Origin: Variimorphobacter saccharofermentans
GTDB taxonomy: Bacteria; Bacillota; Clostridia; Lachnospirales; Lachnospiraceae
Direction of reading: 5' to 3'
Assembly: GCF_014174405.1 (NCBI RefSeq)
Contig: NZ_JACEGA010000001.1
Coordinates: forward strand, 618,001 to 682,000
DNA length: 64,000 bases
In this document: piece after piece, positions 54,578-64,000 of the stretch
How positions within the stretch are numbered: the stretch's first letter is position 1
Layout: the number at the start of each line of letters is the position of its first letter
Made by a program: the position numbers and the translations under genes
Notes under the pieces: model-generated
Database searches by the model: none
Told to the model about the DNA's origin: nothing
What the model saw: the letters and a program-made list of their open reading frames with translations, nothing else

Positions 54578-55541
54578 TAGTACCAAAGGCAGCTAGCGGG
54601 ATTAAAAAAATGCTAGATATAAAAAAAGCTAACATAGATAAGCTTAAGGCGGAAGTGTCGGAAAAGGGTAAGAACATTACAAGTGTTCAACCTGCCATAG
54701 ATGAAATAAACAAATCTTTGAAGGCATATGGTTTTACGAATTTTACTATACAACCTGCAAAGGACAAAGAAAACCATTATTGTATAGAGCGTGACGATGG
54801 AACAATGGCGACAAACACACTTAGTGAGGGTGAAGAGACATTTTTGTCATTTTTGTATTTTATGCAGCAATCGAAGGGATCAACTGATCCGAATCATGTT
54901 GCAGATAAAAAAATAATTGTTTTGGATGATCCGATTAGTAGCCTTGATAGCACAATACTATATATTGTGGGTGCAATGGTAAAAGAATTGTCTAAAAATA
55001 TACGCGATGGTATTGGAGATGTTACTCAGCTGTTTGTATTAACGCATAATGTTTTCTTTCATAAAGAAGCATCCTTTATAGATGGTCAGACTAAGAAAGT
55101 GAAAGACGTGAATTATTGGATGATTCGTAAAGATAATGGTATTTCCGTAATTACTTCTTATGGAATGGATAATCCTATTTCAACCTCTTATGAGCTTCTT
55201 TGGAAAGAACTCAGGGATAATGATAATCTTACTATGATTTCAATTCAAAATACGATGAGAAGAATTATAGAAAACTACTATGGTATGTTGGGAAATAAAA
55301 AAACGAATACTTAGAAAACTATTTTAGTGAACCTGAGGAAAGGATGATAGCCAGATCGCTAGTTGCATGGATAAACGATGGCTCTCACAGTATTCCGGAT
55401 GATTTATATATAGATTCTTATACAGATGCGGTACCAAAATATAAGGAAGTCTTTAGGGAGATGTTTTATAAAAGCGGACATAAGGCTCACTATAACATGA
55501 TGATGGGGATTGAAGATACTGCTGAAATCGAACAAGTATAA
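54578..55541 (+). pseudogene. Remnant of an AAA_13-type ATPase (PrrC/RloC-like)
   Basis: The frame is open from the IS3 right end through 55314, with no start codon supported by a ribosome binding site. It encodes the C-terminal half of an AAA_13 ATPase: ABC-signature-like LSEGEETFLSFLYFMQQ, Walker B KKIIVLDDPISSLDS and the FVLTHNVFF switch. The N-terminal Walker A half is gone. The frame breaks at AATAAAAAAACG (55298-55309): one more A would restore EYLENYFSEPEERMIARSLV, which continues to 55541. AAA_13 ATPases occur in anticodon nucleases and other defence proteins. Here the gene is both truncated and frameshifted. Confidence 0.8.
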
Positions 55542-55584
55542 AGGCGAAGAACTTATAAGAATAATATCAGGGATGGGCTGATTT

Positions 55585-58500
55585 ATGGGACTTTTTGACC
55601 GACTTTTCGGATACAGAATAGTACAACAGAATACAAAACGGAAGAGTCCTATGACTGAGCAGGACCGACCGAAAAATGAAAATGCCATACGTATATTGGA
55701 ATGCGGTAAGTATATCGAGACTTTACTGAATGCTGACAGATATATAGCAAGGAGTGAATACTCCAAACAGATATCAGACTTTTCTTCAGATATAGAGTTC
55801 TTTTCTGTTCTTAAACAGAGTGGCATGTTTGATGATTTCTGCAAGAAGAATAATCTGAGTCCTAGCAGGATAAATGGCATCATGGATTCATATGGAAATA
55901 TTCAGGAACTCATTGATGAGCATAATGATAAGTTCGTATCTGAATCTATGATTAAAGAGAAGGACTATCTTGATAATATTCTGAAGCAAGTGGATCCGAA
56001 TATAGTACTTGATGAGGATCAACGCCGAGTTGTTCTTACAGATGAGGATTACTGCCTTGTAATCGCTGGAGCCGGAGCTGGAAAAACAACTACCGTTGCC
56101 GCAAAAGTTAAGTATTTGGTGGATAAGAAGGGAATAGATCCTTCTCAGATTCTTGTGGTTTCATTTACCAATAAGGCAGTAAACGAACTGAAGGATCGTA
56201 TTCAAAAGGAACTTGATATTCCATGCCCGATAGCTACTTTCCATTCTACCGGAAATGCGATCATTCATAAGAACAGTCCGGATGAAAAGCTCAATATAGT
56301 TGATCAATCCAAGTTGTATTTTGTTATTCGTGATTATTTTCGCAATTCCATTATGAGAAATGAGAGCGCAGTAAATAATCTCATTATGCTTTTTGCTTCT
56401 TATTTCGATGCCCCTTATGAGGGATCGGATCTGAACGCTTTCTTCAATAATATTGCAAAAGCGAATTTCTCTACCATGCGTGGTGATCTGGAAGATTTCA
56501 AGCGTGAGGTTATTGATACACGTACTAAGAAGTCAGTAACAATCCAGAATGAAGTTCTTAGATCATATCAGGAAGTTGAGATTGCCAATTTCCTGTATCT
56601 CAACAATATTGATTACGAATATGAGCCGATTTACAAGTATGATATTGAGTTTTCACGCAAACCATACACCCCTGATTTTATAATTTATCAGGGAGAAAAG
56701 AGTGCTTATTTGGAGCACTTTGGAATAACTGAATCCGGCGAGAATGATAGATTTACACCGGAGGAGATCGAGAGATATAAGAAAGCCGTGAGAGACAAGT
56801 GCATTCTGCATAAGGAGCACGGCACAACACTGATATATACATTCTCCGCATATAACGATGGACGTTCGTTGTTGGATCATCTGAAAGAAAACCTTGAGGC
56901 AAAAGGTTTCGAATTGAAGCCTAGGTCTAATAAGGAAGTAATGGAGATGCTTGTTGCCGGGGAAGAGAATAGGTATATCCGTAAACTTATTAATCTCATC
57001 TGTCGGTTTATTTCGAATTTCAAGGTGAATGCATATCAGGCTGATGATTTTAGCCGTATGTATCACTCTACCCAGAATGTGAGAAGCAGATTGTTCTTGA
57101 GTATCTGCAATGACTGCTACCTGGAATATGAGCGCTGGCTGAAGGAAAACAAGGCTGTTGATTTTGAGGATATGATCAACGAGTCCGCACGTCTTCTTCG
57201 TGAAGTGAAGGAGATGAAGAAAAAACTGGACTTCAAATACATAATCGTTGATGAGTACCAGGATATTTCCAGACAGAGATTTGATCTTACAAAAGAACTG
57301 TCAGAAGTAACAGATGCCAAGATCATTGCAGTTGGTGATGACTGGCAGTCTATCTATGCATTTAGCGGATCTGATATTACTCTGTTCACAAAGTTTGAAG
57401 AGAAAATGGGATATGCGAAGATGCTGAAGATCGTCAGAACATATCGCAATTCCCAGGAAGTAATCGATATAGCAGGGAACTTCATTCAGAGAAATAAAGA
57501 GCAGATCAATAAGCAGCTTATTTCGCCGAAGCATATCGACGATCCGGTTCTTATCTATACATATGATGGTACGAGAAAAGCTTATAACGGAAACAGGAAG
57601 AGCGGTGGAAATTACGAAATGGCCCGCTCTATTGAGACTGTATTGACGGATCTTTTGAATTATAAGAAAGCAGAAGGGAAAGATCCGGGATCTATTCTGC
57701 TTCTGGGCAGATATGGGTTTGATGGAGATCATCTGGAAAGAACGGGTCTGTTTGAATATATTAACCGGACAAATAAAGTCAGAAGTGTAAAGTATCCACA
57801 GCTTGATATCACATTTATGACAGCACATTCTTCAAAGGGACTGGGATATGATGATGTAATAGTCATAAACGGCAAAAATGAAACATATGGCTTCCCGACA
57901 AAAGTTGAAGATGATCCGGTGCTTTCGTTGGTTATAAAAGGGGATCGGTCTATAGATTATGCAGAAGAACGTAGACTCTTTTATGTTGCAATGACCAGGA
58001 CCAAAAACAGGGTATTCTTTGTGGCTCCTGAAGCCAATCCTTCTGAATTTTTGCTTGAATTAAAGCAGTCATATAAAAATGTGAAGCTTCTTGGTGACTG
58101 GAATGAGGAGGAGCCTGTCAGCATAGCCAAGAAGCCGTGTCCGTTGTGCGGATATCCAATGCAGTTTAAGTATAAGAGATCATATGGTCTTAGATTGTAT
58201 ATCTGTACGAATGAGCCGGAAATCTGCGGTTTTATGACTAACAATTACCAGGCTGGAAAACTTTCAATACAGAAGTGTGATAAATGCAGGGATGGATACT
58301 TGATCGTCAAACAAGGTCGAGATAAGGATTTCTTCCTTGGATGTACAAATTATAAGCAAAATGGAACAGGGTGTAGCCGGATGATAAGCAAGCAGGCCTA
58401 TTATTCGCAGATGGGATATAAGATGGAAGCGCCTGCACCTGAGCGCCTGATGGCATACACATCTAACATAAACAATGTTGTGAATAGTGATAAGAATACT

Positions 58501-59007
58501 GCACCGAATAATAACAGCATTCAAGAAGCTGATGTCAAAGTGGATCAGGAATCTAAAGCAACACAGGAAGTTGTTAAGTGGAATGCCAAGGATGATGATT
58601 ATGTTGAGATAATTCGAGCTGAAGTTAATCCGGTTCTCTATGGTGAACTGGATCTGAATGACGTTGTATTCAATATTGTTAAGGCTTTGCAAAATGTTAG
58701 CAGGATTAAATTCTATGGTATGACAGTATTTTGCGAGGTCCTATGTGGTGAGGAGAACAAACGGATCCAGGACAATAAGCTGGATAAGATTCCGGAGTAT
58801 GGAATCTATAAGACGCTTTCAGGAGATGCAGTAAGAACCGTAGTCGACTGGATGATTTCGGAACACTATATTCTAAAAACCAAGGGAAAGTATCCCGTTC
58901 TCCATTCAACTTATGAGGGATTGCATTATTCAGAGAGTATTACAGAGGGTAAGCTTAAAAAGCTAAAGAAACAACTGGAAGGGAATAAGATACCGTTTGA
59001 TATGTAA
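55585..59007 (+). CDS. UvrD/HelD-like superfamily 1 helicase with zinc ribbons and winged helix
   Basis: 1140 residues. Walker A is VIAGAGAGKTT at about 160-170, motif Ia SFTNKAVNEL, motif II IIVDEYQDISR, motif III GDDWQSIYAFSG, motif VI YVAMTRTKNRVF. Between motifs Ia and II is a PD-(D/E)xK-like stretch (TPDFII ~360, LEHFG ~375) as seen in HelD-type helicases. After the motor come a Cys4 ribbon (CPLCG...C), a topoisomerase-type ribbon (CDKC..C..C), and an RQC-like winged helix (ALQNVSRIKFYGMTVFCEVL). It is the first of three tightly spaced repair-type genes and probably unwinds DNA for the nuclease downstream. Confidence 0.85.
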   Translation: MGLFDRLFGYRIVQQNTKRKSPMTEQDRPKNENAIRILECGKYIETLLNADRYIARSEYSKQISDFSSDIEFFSVLKQSGMFDDFCKKNNLSPSRINGIMDSYGNIQELIDEHNDKFVSESMIKEKDYLDNILKQVDPNIVLDEDQRRVVLTDEDYCLVIAGAGAGKTTTVAAKVKYLVDKKGIDPSQILVVSFTNKAVNELKDRIQKELDIPCPIATFHSTGNAIIHKNSPDEKLNIVDQSKLYFVIRDYFRNSIMRNESAVNNLIMLFASYFDAPYEGSDLNAFFNNIAKANFSTMRGDLEDFKREVIDTRTKKSVTIQNEVLRSYQEVEIANFLYLNNIDYEYEPIYKYDIEFSRKPYTPDFIIYQGEKSAYLEHFGITESGENDRFTPEEIERYKKAVRDKCILHKEHGTTLIYTFSAYNDGRSLLDHLKENLEAKGFELKPRSNKEVMEMLVAGEENRYIRKLINLICRFISNFKVNAYQADDFSRMYHSTQNVRSRLFLSICNDCYLEYERWLKENKAVDFEDMINESARLLREVKEMKKKLDFKYIIVDEYQDISRQRFDLTKELSEVTDAKIIAVGDDWQSIYAFSGSDITLFTKFEEKMGYAKMLKIVRTYRNSQEVIDIAGNFIQRNKEQINKQLISPKHIDDPVLIYTYDGTRKAYNGNRKSGGNYEMARSIETVLTDLLNYKKAEGKDPGSILLLGRYGFDGDHLERTGLFEYINRTNKVRSVKYPQLDITFMTAHSSKGLGYDDVIVINGKNETYGFPTKVEDDPVLSLVIKGDRSIDYAEERRLFYVAMTRTKNRVFFVAPEANPSEFLLELKQSYKNVKLLGDWNEEEPVSIAKKPCPLCGYPMQFKYKRSYGLRLYICTNEPEICGFMTNNYQAGKLSIQKCDKCRDGYLIVKQGRDKDFFLGCTNYKQNGTGCSRMISKQAYYSQMGYKMEAPAPERLMAYTSNINNVVNSDKNTAPNNNSIQEADVKVDQESKATQEVVKWNAKDDDYVEIIRAEVNPVLYGELDLNDVVFNIVKALQNVSRIKFYGMTVFCEVLCGEENKRIQDNKLDKIPEYGIYKTLSGDAVRTVVDWMISEHYILKTKGKYPVLHSTYEGLHYSESITEGKLKKLKKQLEGNKIPFDM

Positions 59008-59025
59008 CGGCATTTGGTATTAAGC

Positions 59026-61515
59026 ATGGATGCAAAAGAAGCATTAAAAGTCTACTTTGGTTATGATTCCTATAAACCCGGACAGGAAGAGATCATTGAT
59101 TCGATTCTTGCAGGAAAAGATGTATTGGCAATCATGCCGACGGGATCAGGTAAGTCAATTTGTTATCAGGTACCTGCATTACTCTTGCCAGGTATTACGA
59201 TTGTTATTTCACCGCTTATTTCACTTATGCAGGATCAGGTCAAAGCATTGAATGAGGCGGGGATCAAGGCAGGATATATTAACTCTTCATTGACGGAATC
59301 GCAGATATCTACAGTATATGCCAGAGCACTTGATGGAGCATATAAGATCCTGTATGTTGCGCCGGAACGCCTTGAAAGTTATGAGTTTACTAATTTTGTT
59401 GACAAAGTCGGTATCTCAATGGTTACGGTAGATGAGGCCCACTGTATTTCTCAATGGGGCCAGGACTTCAGACCAAGCTATCTTAAAATAGTGGATTTTA
59501 TAGATGGTCTGAGCAAGAGACCTATAGTAAGTGCCTTTACAGCTACAGCAACTGAAGAAGTAAAAAATGATATTTCATGTGTTCTTAAACTGAAGGATCC
59601 CAAGATCGTGGTGACCGGTTTTGATCGTGAGAATCTGTATTTTGATGTGGAAACGATCAAGAAGAAGGATGACTATGTTTTGGAATATATCAAAAATCAT
59701 CCTGAGGACAGCGGCATCATATACTGCGCTACAAGAAAAAATGTAGATGCATTGTATGAACTTCTTTCAAATGCTGGAATTCAGGTAGCAAGGTATCATG
59801 CCGGAATGAATAATGAAGACCGTAAAGAAAGTCAGAATGATTTCATATATGACAGATCGCCTGTGATCATAGCTACAAATGCATTCGGTATGGGTATTGA
59901 TAAATCCAATGTCCGATTTGTTATTCATTACAACATGCCGCAGAGCATGGAGAACTACTATCAGGAAGCCGGCCGTGCGGGGAGAGACGGTGAACCGTCA
60001 CAATGCATACTGCTGTTCTCGGCTCAGGATATTATGATAAACAAGTTCCTTTTGGATCATAAGGATTTTACGGATATTCCATATGAAGATATTGAACTGA
60101 TCAGGCAAAGGGATGCAAAAAGACTTCAGATCATGGAAGGATATTGCAGAACATCCGGATGCCTTCGAAACTATATCCTTGAATACTTCGGAGAGAAGCG
60201 CAACGAGCCTTGTGACAGCTGCGGAAATTGCCATAGAGAGTTTGCTGAGATTGATATGACAGAGGATGCCAAGCTGGTCATCAATTGTGTATGGGAAACA
60301 AAGGGCAGATATGGATTGAATATAATCCTTGGAACTCTCCTTGGCGCGAACAGAGCCAGATTAAAAGAACTTGGAACCACTGAATACAAGACATACGGTG
60401 CGTTAAAGAGTCGATCTGAATCAGAGCTGAGGCTCCTTATCAGCCAACTGCTTTTGGATGGATATCTTTACCAGACTGCAGATAAATATAGCGTGATCCG
60501 CTTAGGAAATATAGATTCTCTTAAGGAAGCGAGTGCACGTGTCTTGATCAGAACATACGAAGACAGAGAACCTGAAAGACAGACTAGAAGCCGTAGCAGG
60601 CGAAGCACTGATTCTCTTACTAAGGCCGGATACGAATTATTTGAGACTCTCCGCCAGTTGAGACTGACTATTGCAAGGGAAGTGGGGATGCCGCCATATA
60701 TTGTCTTCAGTGATAAAACATTGATAGACATGAGTGTTAAGGCTCCGCGGGACAGATTATCTATGCTGGGAGTATCGGGAGTCGGTGAAGCAAAGTATGA
60801 GAAATATGGTGAGAGGTTTATAGAGGCTATAACGGCTTTTATAGATGAGAATCCTGAATCGGTAACAAGCATCAAAGATGATGACGATGCTGCAGAAGTA
60901 AGGGTTAAGTCGGCAAGGAAGCGGAGGAGTCGAAAAGGAACTTTTTATCTTAATCCTGAGGATGAGGAAAAGTTCGAATACTGCGACCTCTATCTTGTAG
61001 GTGAGATCAAGGATGAACTGAATAGGATTACTTCCGGAAATAATGTTAAACATATATTTGGAACGGATATCTATAGATTCCTTACAGAAAAAGGGTATGT
61101 GGAAGAGCGGAATATCGATGGCAGATCTGTGCAGGTTCCGACAGAGATCGGTCAGACGAAGGGCATTATTGCTGTTGAACAGACCAGTAAAATAGGCACG
61201 GTATATACTGTGCTGAAGTATCCTCACGCGGTTCAGAAAGAAATAGTTGAGCATTATATAGAGATCCGTGATCAGGTTGCCACCACTGAGGACGAGGAAG
61301 AAGATGTAGCAGAAAATGCTTCTTTTGACCGTGCTGCATACAATCGGAAGATGAACAGACCTGACGGAGCCGGTGCATCCTGGTCAGAAGAAGAGGATAA
61401 GCAGCTTGATGAAGAGTTTAATGGTGGCATGAAGATTTCCGAAATTGCGAAGACTCACAATCGAACTAATGGTGCAATTCGTGCAAGACTCAGAAAACAT
61501 GGGCTGATAGAGTGA
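59026..61515 (+). CDS. RecQ-family helicase with HRDC and C-terminal HTH
   Basis: 829 residues from the ATG at 59026; a TTG at 59014 is also in frame, only six bases after the helicase stop. Walker A PTGSGKS is at 38-44 and DEAH at 136-139. Motif VI is QEAGRAGRDG. The zinc domain is C..YFGE..CDSCGNCH. An HRDC domain (LFETLRQLRLTIAREVGMPP) follows at about 545-620, then an unassigned region, and a final HTH of Myb type (WSEEEDKQLDEEF...ISEIAKTH) at about 785-829. The HTH tail is unusual for chromosomal RecQ. It is part of the three-gene operon with the SF1 helicase and the nuclease. Confidence 0.9.
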   Translation: MDAKEALKVYFGYDSYKPGQEEIIDSILAGKDVLAIMPTGSGKSICYQVPALLLPGITIVISPLISLMQDQVKALNEAGIKAGYINSSLTESQISTVYARALDGAYKILYVAPERLESYEFTNFVDKVGISMVTVDEAHCISQWGQDFRPSYLKIVDFIDGLSKRPIVSAFTATATEEVKNDISCVLKLKDPKIVVTGFDRENLYFDVETIKKKDDYVLEYIKNHPEDSGIIYCATRKNVDALYELLSNAGIQVARYHAGMNNEDRKESQNDFIYDRSPVIIATNAFGMGIDKSNVRFVIHYNMPQSMENYYQEAGRAGRDGEPSQCILLFSAQDIMINKFLLDHKDFTDIPYEDIELIRQRDAKRLQIMEGYCRTSGCLRNYILEYFGEKRNEPCDSCGNCHREFAEIDMTEDAKLVINCVWETKGRYGLNIILGTLLGANRARLKELGTTEYKTYGALKSRSESELRLLISQLLLDGYLYQTADKYSVIRLGNIDSLKEASARVLIRTYEDREPERQTRSRSRRSTDSLTKAGYELFETLRQLRLTIAREVGMPPYIVFSDKTLIDMSVKAPRDRLSMLGVSGVGEAKYEKYGERFIEAITAFIDENPESVTSIKDDDDAAEVRVKSARKRRSRKGTFYLNPEDEEKFEYCDLYLVGEIKDELNRITSGNNVKHIFGTDIYRFLTEKGYVEERNIDGRSVQVPTEIGQTKGIIAVEQTSKIGTVYTVLKYPHAVQKEIVEHYIEIRDQVATTEDEEEDVAENASFDRAAYNRKMNRPDGAGASWSEEEDKQLDEEFNGGMKISEIAKTHNRTNGAIRARLRKHGLIE

Positions 61516-61533
61516 GTAAGAGGGTGTTTAATT

Positions 61534-62568
61534 ATGTTATATAGGCTCAGTAAAGAAGATAATACAATTGAGTTAATGCCTTATGCTGATTTTGAATCCT
61601 TGGCAAAAAAAGAGAAGGATCTTGAAAATCTTTTGGCTGAAAATCTTGGCGATCTCTATATAGAAGACGGTCAGCTGATGCGTATTTTTCAAGAAAGAGC
61701 TAGGCAGGAGGAGCCAGATCTTTGTGCATTAGATAAGAACGGTAATCTTGTTCTGTTTGAATTAAAACGTGGAGAGGTTCAGGGCGATACAACCATACAG
61801 GTGATGCGCTATGCCCAATCTTGGGGTCAGAAGTCATATTATGATTTGAACGAGGCGTATGCAAAGTATTGTGATAAATATAAGCTCCCCAAACAGGAAT
61901 TGAAAGAAGCACACAAAGATGCATTTGGGCTGGATTCTGCTTTGGATTACGTACAATTCAATAGAGAGCAGAAAATGATAATAGTTGGTAGCTCCTCTGA
62001 TAGCAGGTTGGTTTCTGCTGTTGATTATTGGAAAGCACAAGGGCTTAGTATCGATTTTATTCCGTACCGTATTTATTTGATAGGTGATGAGTATTATTTT
62101 GAATTCTTTTCAAAACCATATGATACGCATGTAAATCCGAAAGATAGAAAAGGTATTATATTTGATACCAACTTTGCATATGATGAGAACTCCATCTGGG
62201 ATATGTTCCTCAAACATAAGGTTAGCGCTTACGGATCTGTAGCTGGATCGGTAAACAGCTTTCAAAAAGGTGATTATGTTTTGTATTATCACAAGGGATA
62301 TGGAGTCGTTGGTGCTGGAAAAATTAAATCGGATACTAAGGAAAACAAGGAATATAAGAGGGATTATGAATTGTTCCGTGAAGTAGAATTGTTGACTCCG
62401 GAGATATCCAAGATTGAAGATATTCGATATATATCATATTCAGAACTCTGTGAGTTGTTAAACAAGAGTTTTTATCTAGCAAGAACGACCAAAGTGCCAT
62501 ATTTGTCAGAGGAAGAAAGCAGGTTGGTTGTCGAGCGCTTACTAGAAAAATATGAAATCGATAAGTGA
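61534..62568 (+). CDS. NucS-like endonuclease with EVE/PUA-like domain
   Basis: 344 residues. The first 130 residues are a PD-(D/E)xK nuclease of the NucS/DUF91 type: E31, D62 in EEPDLCALDKNG, E76 and K78 in LVLFELKRG. The second half has FQKGDYVLYYHKGYGVVGAGKI, which looks like a PUA/EVE-type fold used to read modified bases. AAGAGGG-like spacing places the ATG 19 bases after the RecQ stop. The combination of nuclease plus base-reader suggests a restriction-like or repair enzyme. It completes the helicase operon. Confidence 0.75.
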   Translation: MLYRLSKEDNTIELMPYADFESLAKKEKDLENLLAENLGDLYIEDGQLMRIFQERARQEEPDLCALDKNGNLVLFELKRGEVQGDTTIQVMRYAQSWGQKSYYDLNEAYAKYCDKYKLPKQELKEAHKDAFGLDSALDYVQFNREQKMIIVGSSSDSRLVSAVDYWKAQGLSIDFIPYRIYLIGDEYYFEFFSKPYDTHVNPKDRKGIIFDTNFAYDENSIWDMFLKHKVSAYGSVAGSVNSFQKGDYVLYYHKGYGVVGAGKIKSDTKENKEYKRDYELFREVELLTPEISKIEDIRYISYSELCELLNKSFYLARTTKVPYLSEEESRLVVERLLEKYEIDK

Positions 62569-62579
62569 TCTATAATGAA

Positions 62580-62602
62580 AAGGCTCGCCAGTCGGCGGGC
62601 CT
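62580..62602. terminator. Bidirectional terminator
   Basis: AGGCTCGCC/GGCGGGCCT with one G-U mismatch, loop AGTC. It ends the nuclease operon and, read on the minus strand, has a TTTT tail for the HAD gene. Confidence 0.8.
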
Positions 62603-62934
62603 TAACCATTTACCATGGCCGGTAAAACGGCTTTATCATCAATGTAATAATCGCAGGAGATCTTCCGGGAATTGTTGCCGTACATTTCAATGATTTCCGG
62701 GAGATTGTCATTTATGGCATCGAATTCCAGCTGATGATCACGGCACCAGGAGACTGCTTTCTCTAGGGCTTCACCGGCTCTGCAGGTCCAGAGGATGAGC
62801 TTGTTGCCGGATCTTTTCTGATTGATAAGATATTCGATCAGTGGTCTGTTAGGTTCGCCGAGCTCAGGCCAGTTGCTATAGCAGAGGGTTCCGTCAAAGT
62901 CTACGGCGATGATCTGATATGCTGTTGTACTCAT
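62602..62934 (-). CDS. Small HAD-superfamily protein
   Basis: A 110-residue minus-strand protein with the HAD motif VDFDGT (D12, D14), ILWTCRAG (motif II region) and YYIDDKA at about 98-104. The short form matches phage- and plasmid-borne HAD hydrolases. Its substrate is unknown. It follows a DUF5131 gene by 21 bases. Confidence 0.85.
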   Translation of the reverse strand: MSTTAYQIIAVDFDGTLCYSNWPELGEPNRPLIEYLINQKRSGNKLILWTCRAGEALEKAVSWCRDHQLEFDAINDNLPEIIEMYGNNSRKISCDYYIDDKAVLPAMVNG

Positions 62935-62955
62935 GACGGGCCTCCTTTCTTCAGG

Positions 62956-63756
62956 CTATGTATCAAGCCCTGCTTTATGTGCCTGAGTGTGCTGCAGTTT
63001 TCTTGGTATGTCGTATAGTTTTCCGTCTTTTATAAGCTTTGCTCCGGTCTGATGGTAGTTGAAGCTTATCCCGTTTTCGATGCACTGTGCATGAACGGCC
63101 TCTACCCAGGAATAATCACAGATCCTGGCTCCGGGCCCGGATTCTCCGCCAATGGATACGTGCTTGATGACAGGGCTTCCGTCAGATGAGCGGTATCTTT
63201 CGATATATGGCTGCAGATCCACGGCAGTCAGCATAGGTTCGATCATTACGGAGTGGTGGAAGATTGGGAGAGATAGATATACTGGGAGCCTTTTGTCAGC
63301 CATTTCCTGATTTTCACAGGTAACAGCTATTGTGACATGCTCCCAGCCATAGCCCCAATTCTTTGGCAGATGGTCTGCAATCCGTTCCGGTCTTTTGGTG
63401 ATCATGAAGAAAGAACAGTCGGAACGTTCGTATATCATATCCCAGGCGTCTTCTCTCCATTCATCTGCATCGGCATGAAAGAAATCGGATGAAAAGCAGG
63501 TCCAGATGTGTGATCCGAAGGGAATCTTATATCTGTCTTTATATTTGCCGGATCTTAAGATCTTAACCGGAAGGTCGAAGTTCTCTGTCTTTTGTACGAT
63601 GGAAGGATCCTTTCCTATGGATTCATCCCTTCGGTACATATAGCAGTGCAGGCATCCGGTACTGGCCTTTGTGCATCCGTGCCACAGATTCCAGTTGATC
63701 GATTCTGGTGGTCTTGGATCGGTATTATCTTCCGGGAATAAAGACAACTGTTTCAT
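62956..63756 (-). CDS. DUF5131 / phage Gp37-Gp68 family protein
   Basis: 266 residues. The N-terminal Cys cluster GCTKASTGCLHCY (C28, C35, C38) is the radical-SAM-like signature of the phage Gp37/Gp68 family, followed by HIWTCFSSDFFHADADEW and FFMITKRPERIADHLP, typical of this family. Reported members are tied to phages and mobile DNA; the reaction is not settled. Its ATG overlaps the XRE stop codon (ATGA), so they are co-translated. Confidence 0.85.
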   Translation of the reverse strand: MKQLSLFPEDNTDPRPPESINWNLWHGCTKASTGCLHCYMYRRDESIGKDPSIVQKTENFDLPVKILRSGKYKDRYKIPFGSHIWTCFSSDFFHADADEWREDAWDMIYERSDCSFFMITKRPERIADHLPKNWGYGWEHVTIAVTCENQEMADKRLPVYLSLPIFHHSVMIEPMLTAVDLQPYIERYRSSDGSPVIKHVSIGGESGPGARICDYSWVEAVHAQCIENGISFNYHQTGAKLIKDGKLYDIPRKLQHTQAHKAGLDT

Positions 63757-63989
63757 GGCGTATTATCATCACACTTCCTCGTGGTATGTTCTTCCTCCAG
63801 ATGGAAGATATCATCCACATGGACTTTAAAATATGCTGCAAGGCGAAGAGCTGTTTCAAGGCTGGCCGGATTCTTTTCAAGCTCGATGTTGCTGATGCTT
63901 CTTTCACACATACCGACAGCTATTGCAAGATCAGCCTGCTTTAAGCGCTGTTCCTTGCGAAGCTTCTTCAGATCATTTTTGACTGCCAT
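63753..63989 (-). CDS. XRE-family regulator
   Basis: 78 residues with an HTH (QADLAIAVGMCERSISNIEL) and an ArsR/XRE-like dimer extension. GGAGGG precedes the ATG. It begins the minus-strand operon and likely controls it. Confidence 0.9.
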   Translation of the reverse strand: MAVKNDLKKLRKEQRLKQADLAIAVGMCERSISNIELEKNPASLETALRLAAYFKVHVDDIFHLEEEHTTRKCDDNTP

Positions 63990-64000
63990 ATAATCCCTCC

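Noticed and set aside
55585..59007. SF1 helicase considered as an AddA/RecB nuclease
   Set aside because: The inserted PD-(D/E)xK-like stretch lies between the motor motifs as in HelD-type helicases, not at the C-terminus; no AddB partner is present.

Overview
The window looks like a composite conjugative/mobilizable element in a Clostridia chromosome, most likely Lachnospiraceae or a close relative. The basis is: low-to-moderate GC, AGGAGG-type ribosome binding sites, MobC/MobA mobilization genes, LytTR/GHKL two-component pairs, DUF5688 and RadC-like proteins, a very large methylase/helicase protein, and an ArdC-type polyvalent protein. I see no rRNA, tRNA or CRISPR array. Family names come from recognition of the translations, not from searches.

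Layout. 1-743: truncated MobC gene (minus strand) and a hairpin-rich oriT-like region. 744-2745: LytTR regulator and GHKL kinase. 2926-3630: possible leader/attenuator and a PBECR4-like protein. 3799-5689: an insertion sequence with a DDE transposase and a large structured segment. 5886-24650: surface/secretion cargo made of an exported protein, a MalT/LuxR-type regulator, and two giant paralogous adhesins. The adhesins share an indel-free 1060-bp 3' end and flank a PI-PLC / tandem-repeat protein / class 3 lipase operon. 25053-28434: element backbone (DUF5688, small acidic protein, RadC, DUF3991-like/DUF5688 fusion, XRE regulator). 28644-30326: DUF2971 cargo with an early in-frame stop. 30490-36917: the large methylase/helicase gene, which has lost its helicase core and is out of frame at the junction; a TnpV gene is overprinted in its disordered linker. 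37218-42832: a second LytTR/GHKL pair and five unexplained small proteins. 42949-48677: winged-helix regulator, ArdC/LPD protein, small transfer-assisting protein. 48770-50599: convergent cargo (zinc-ribbon protein, DUF3800). 50670-52639: MobA, MobC and a second oriT-like region. 52754-55541: genes damaged by an IS3-family element, including a remnant of an AAA_13 ATPase. 55585-62568: a tight operon of UvrD/HelD-like helicase, RecQ-like helicase and NucS-like nuclease. 62602-63989: HAD, DUF5131 and XRE genes on the minus strand.

Themes. Several operons start with a tiny reading frame followed by an intrinsic terminator. Three unrelated backbone proteins end in the same basic tail around SVKEKLAE. 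Cargo sits in discrete pockets between hairpin-bounded backbone blocks. Several genes carry single-base indels in A-rich runs or premature stops, so decay or assembly error must be separated before drawing functional conclusions.
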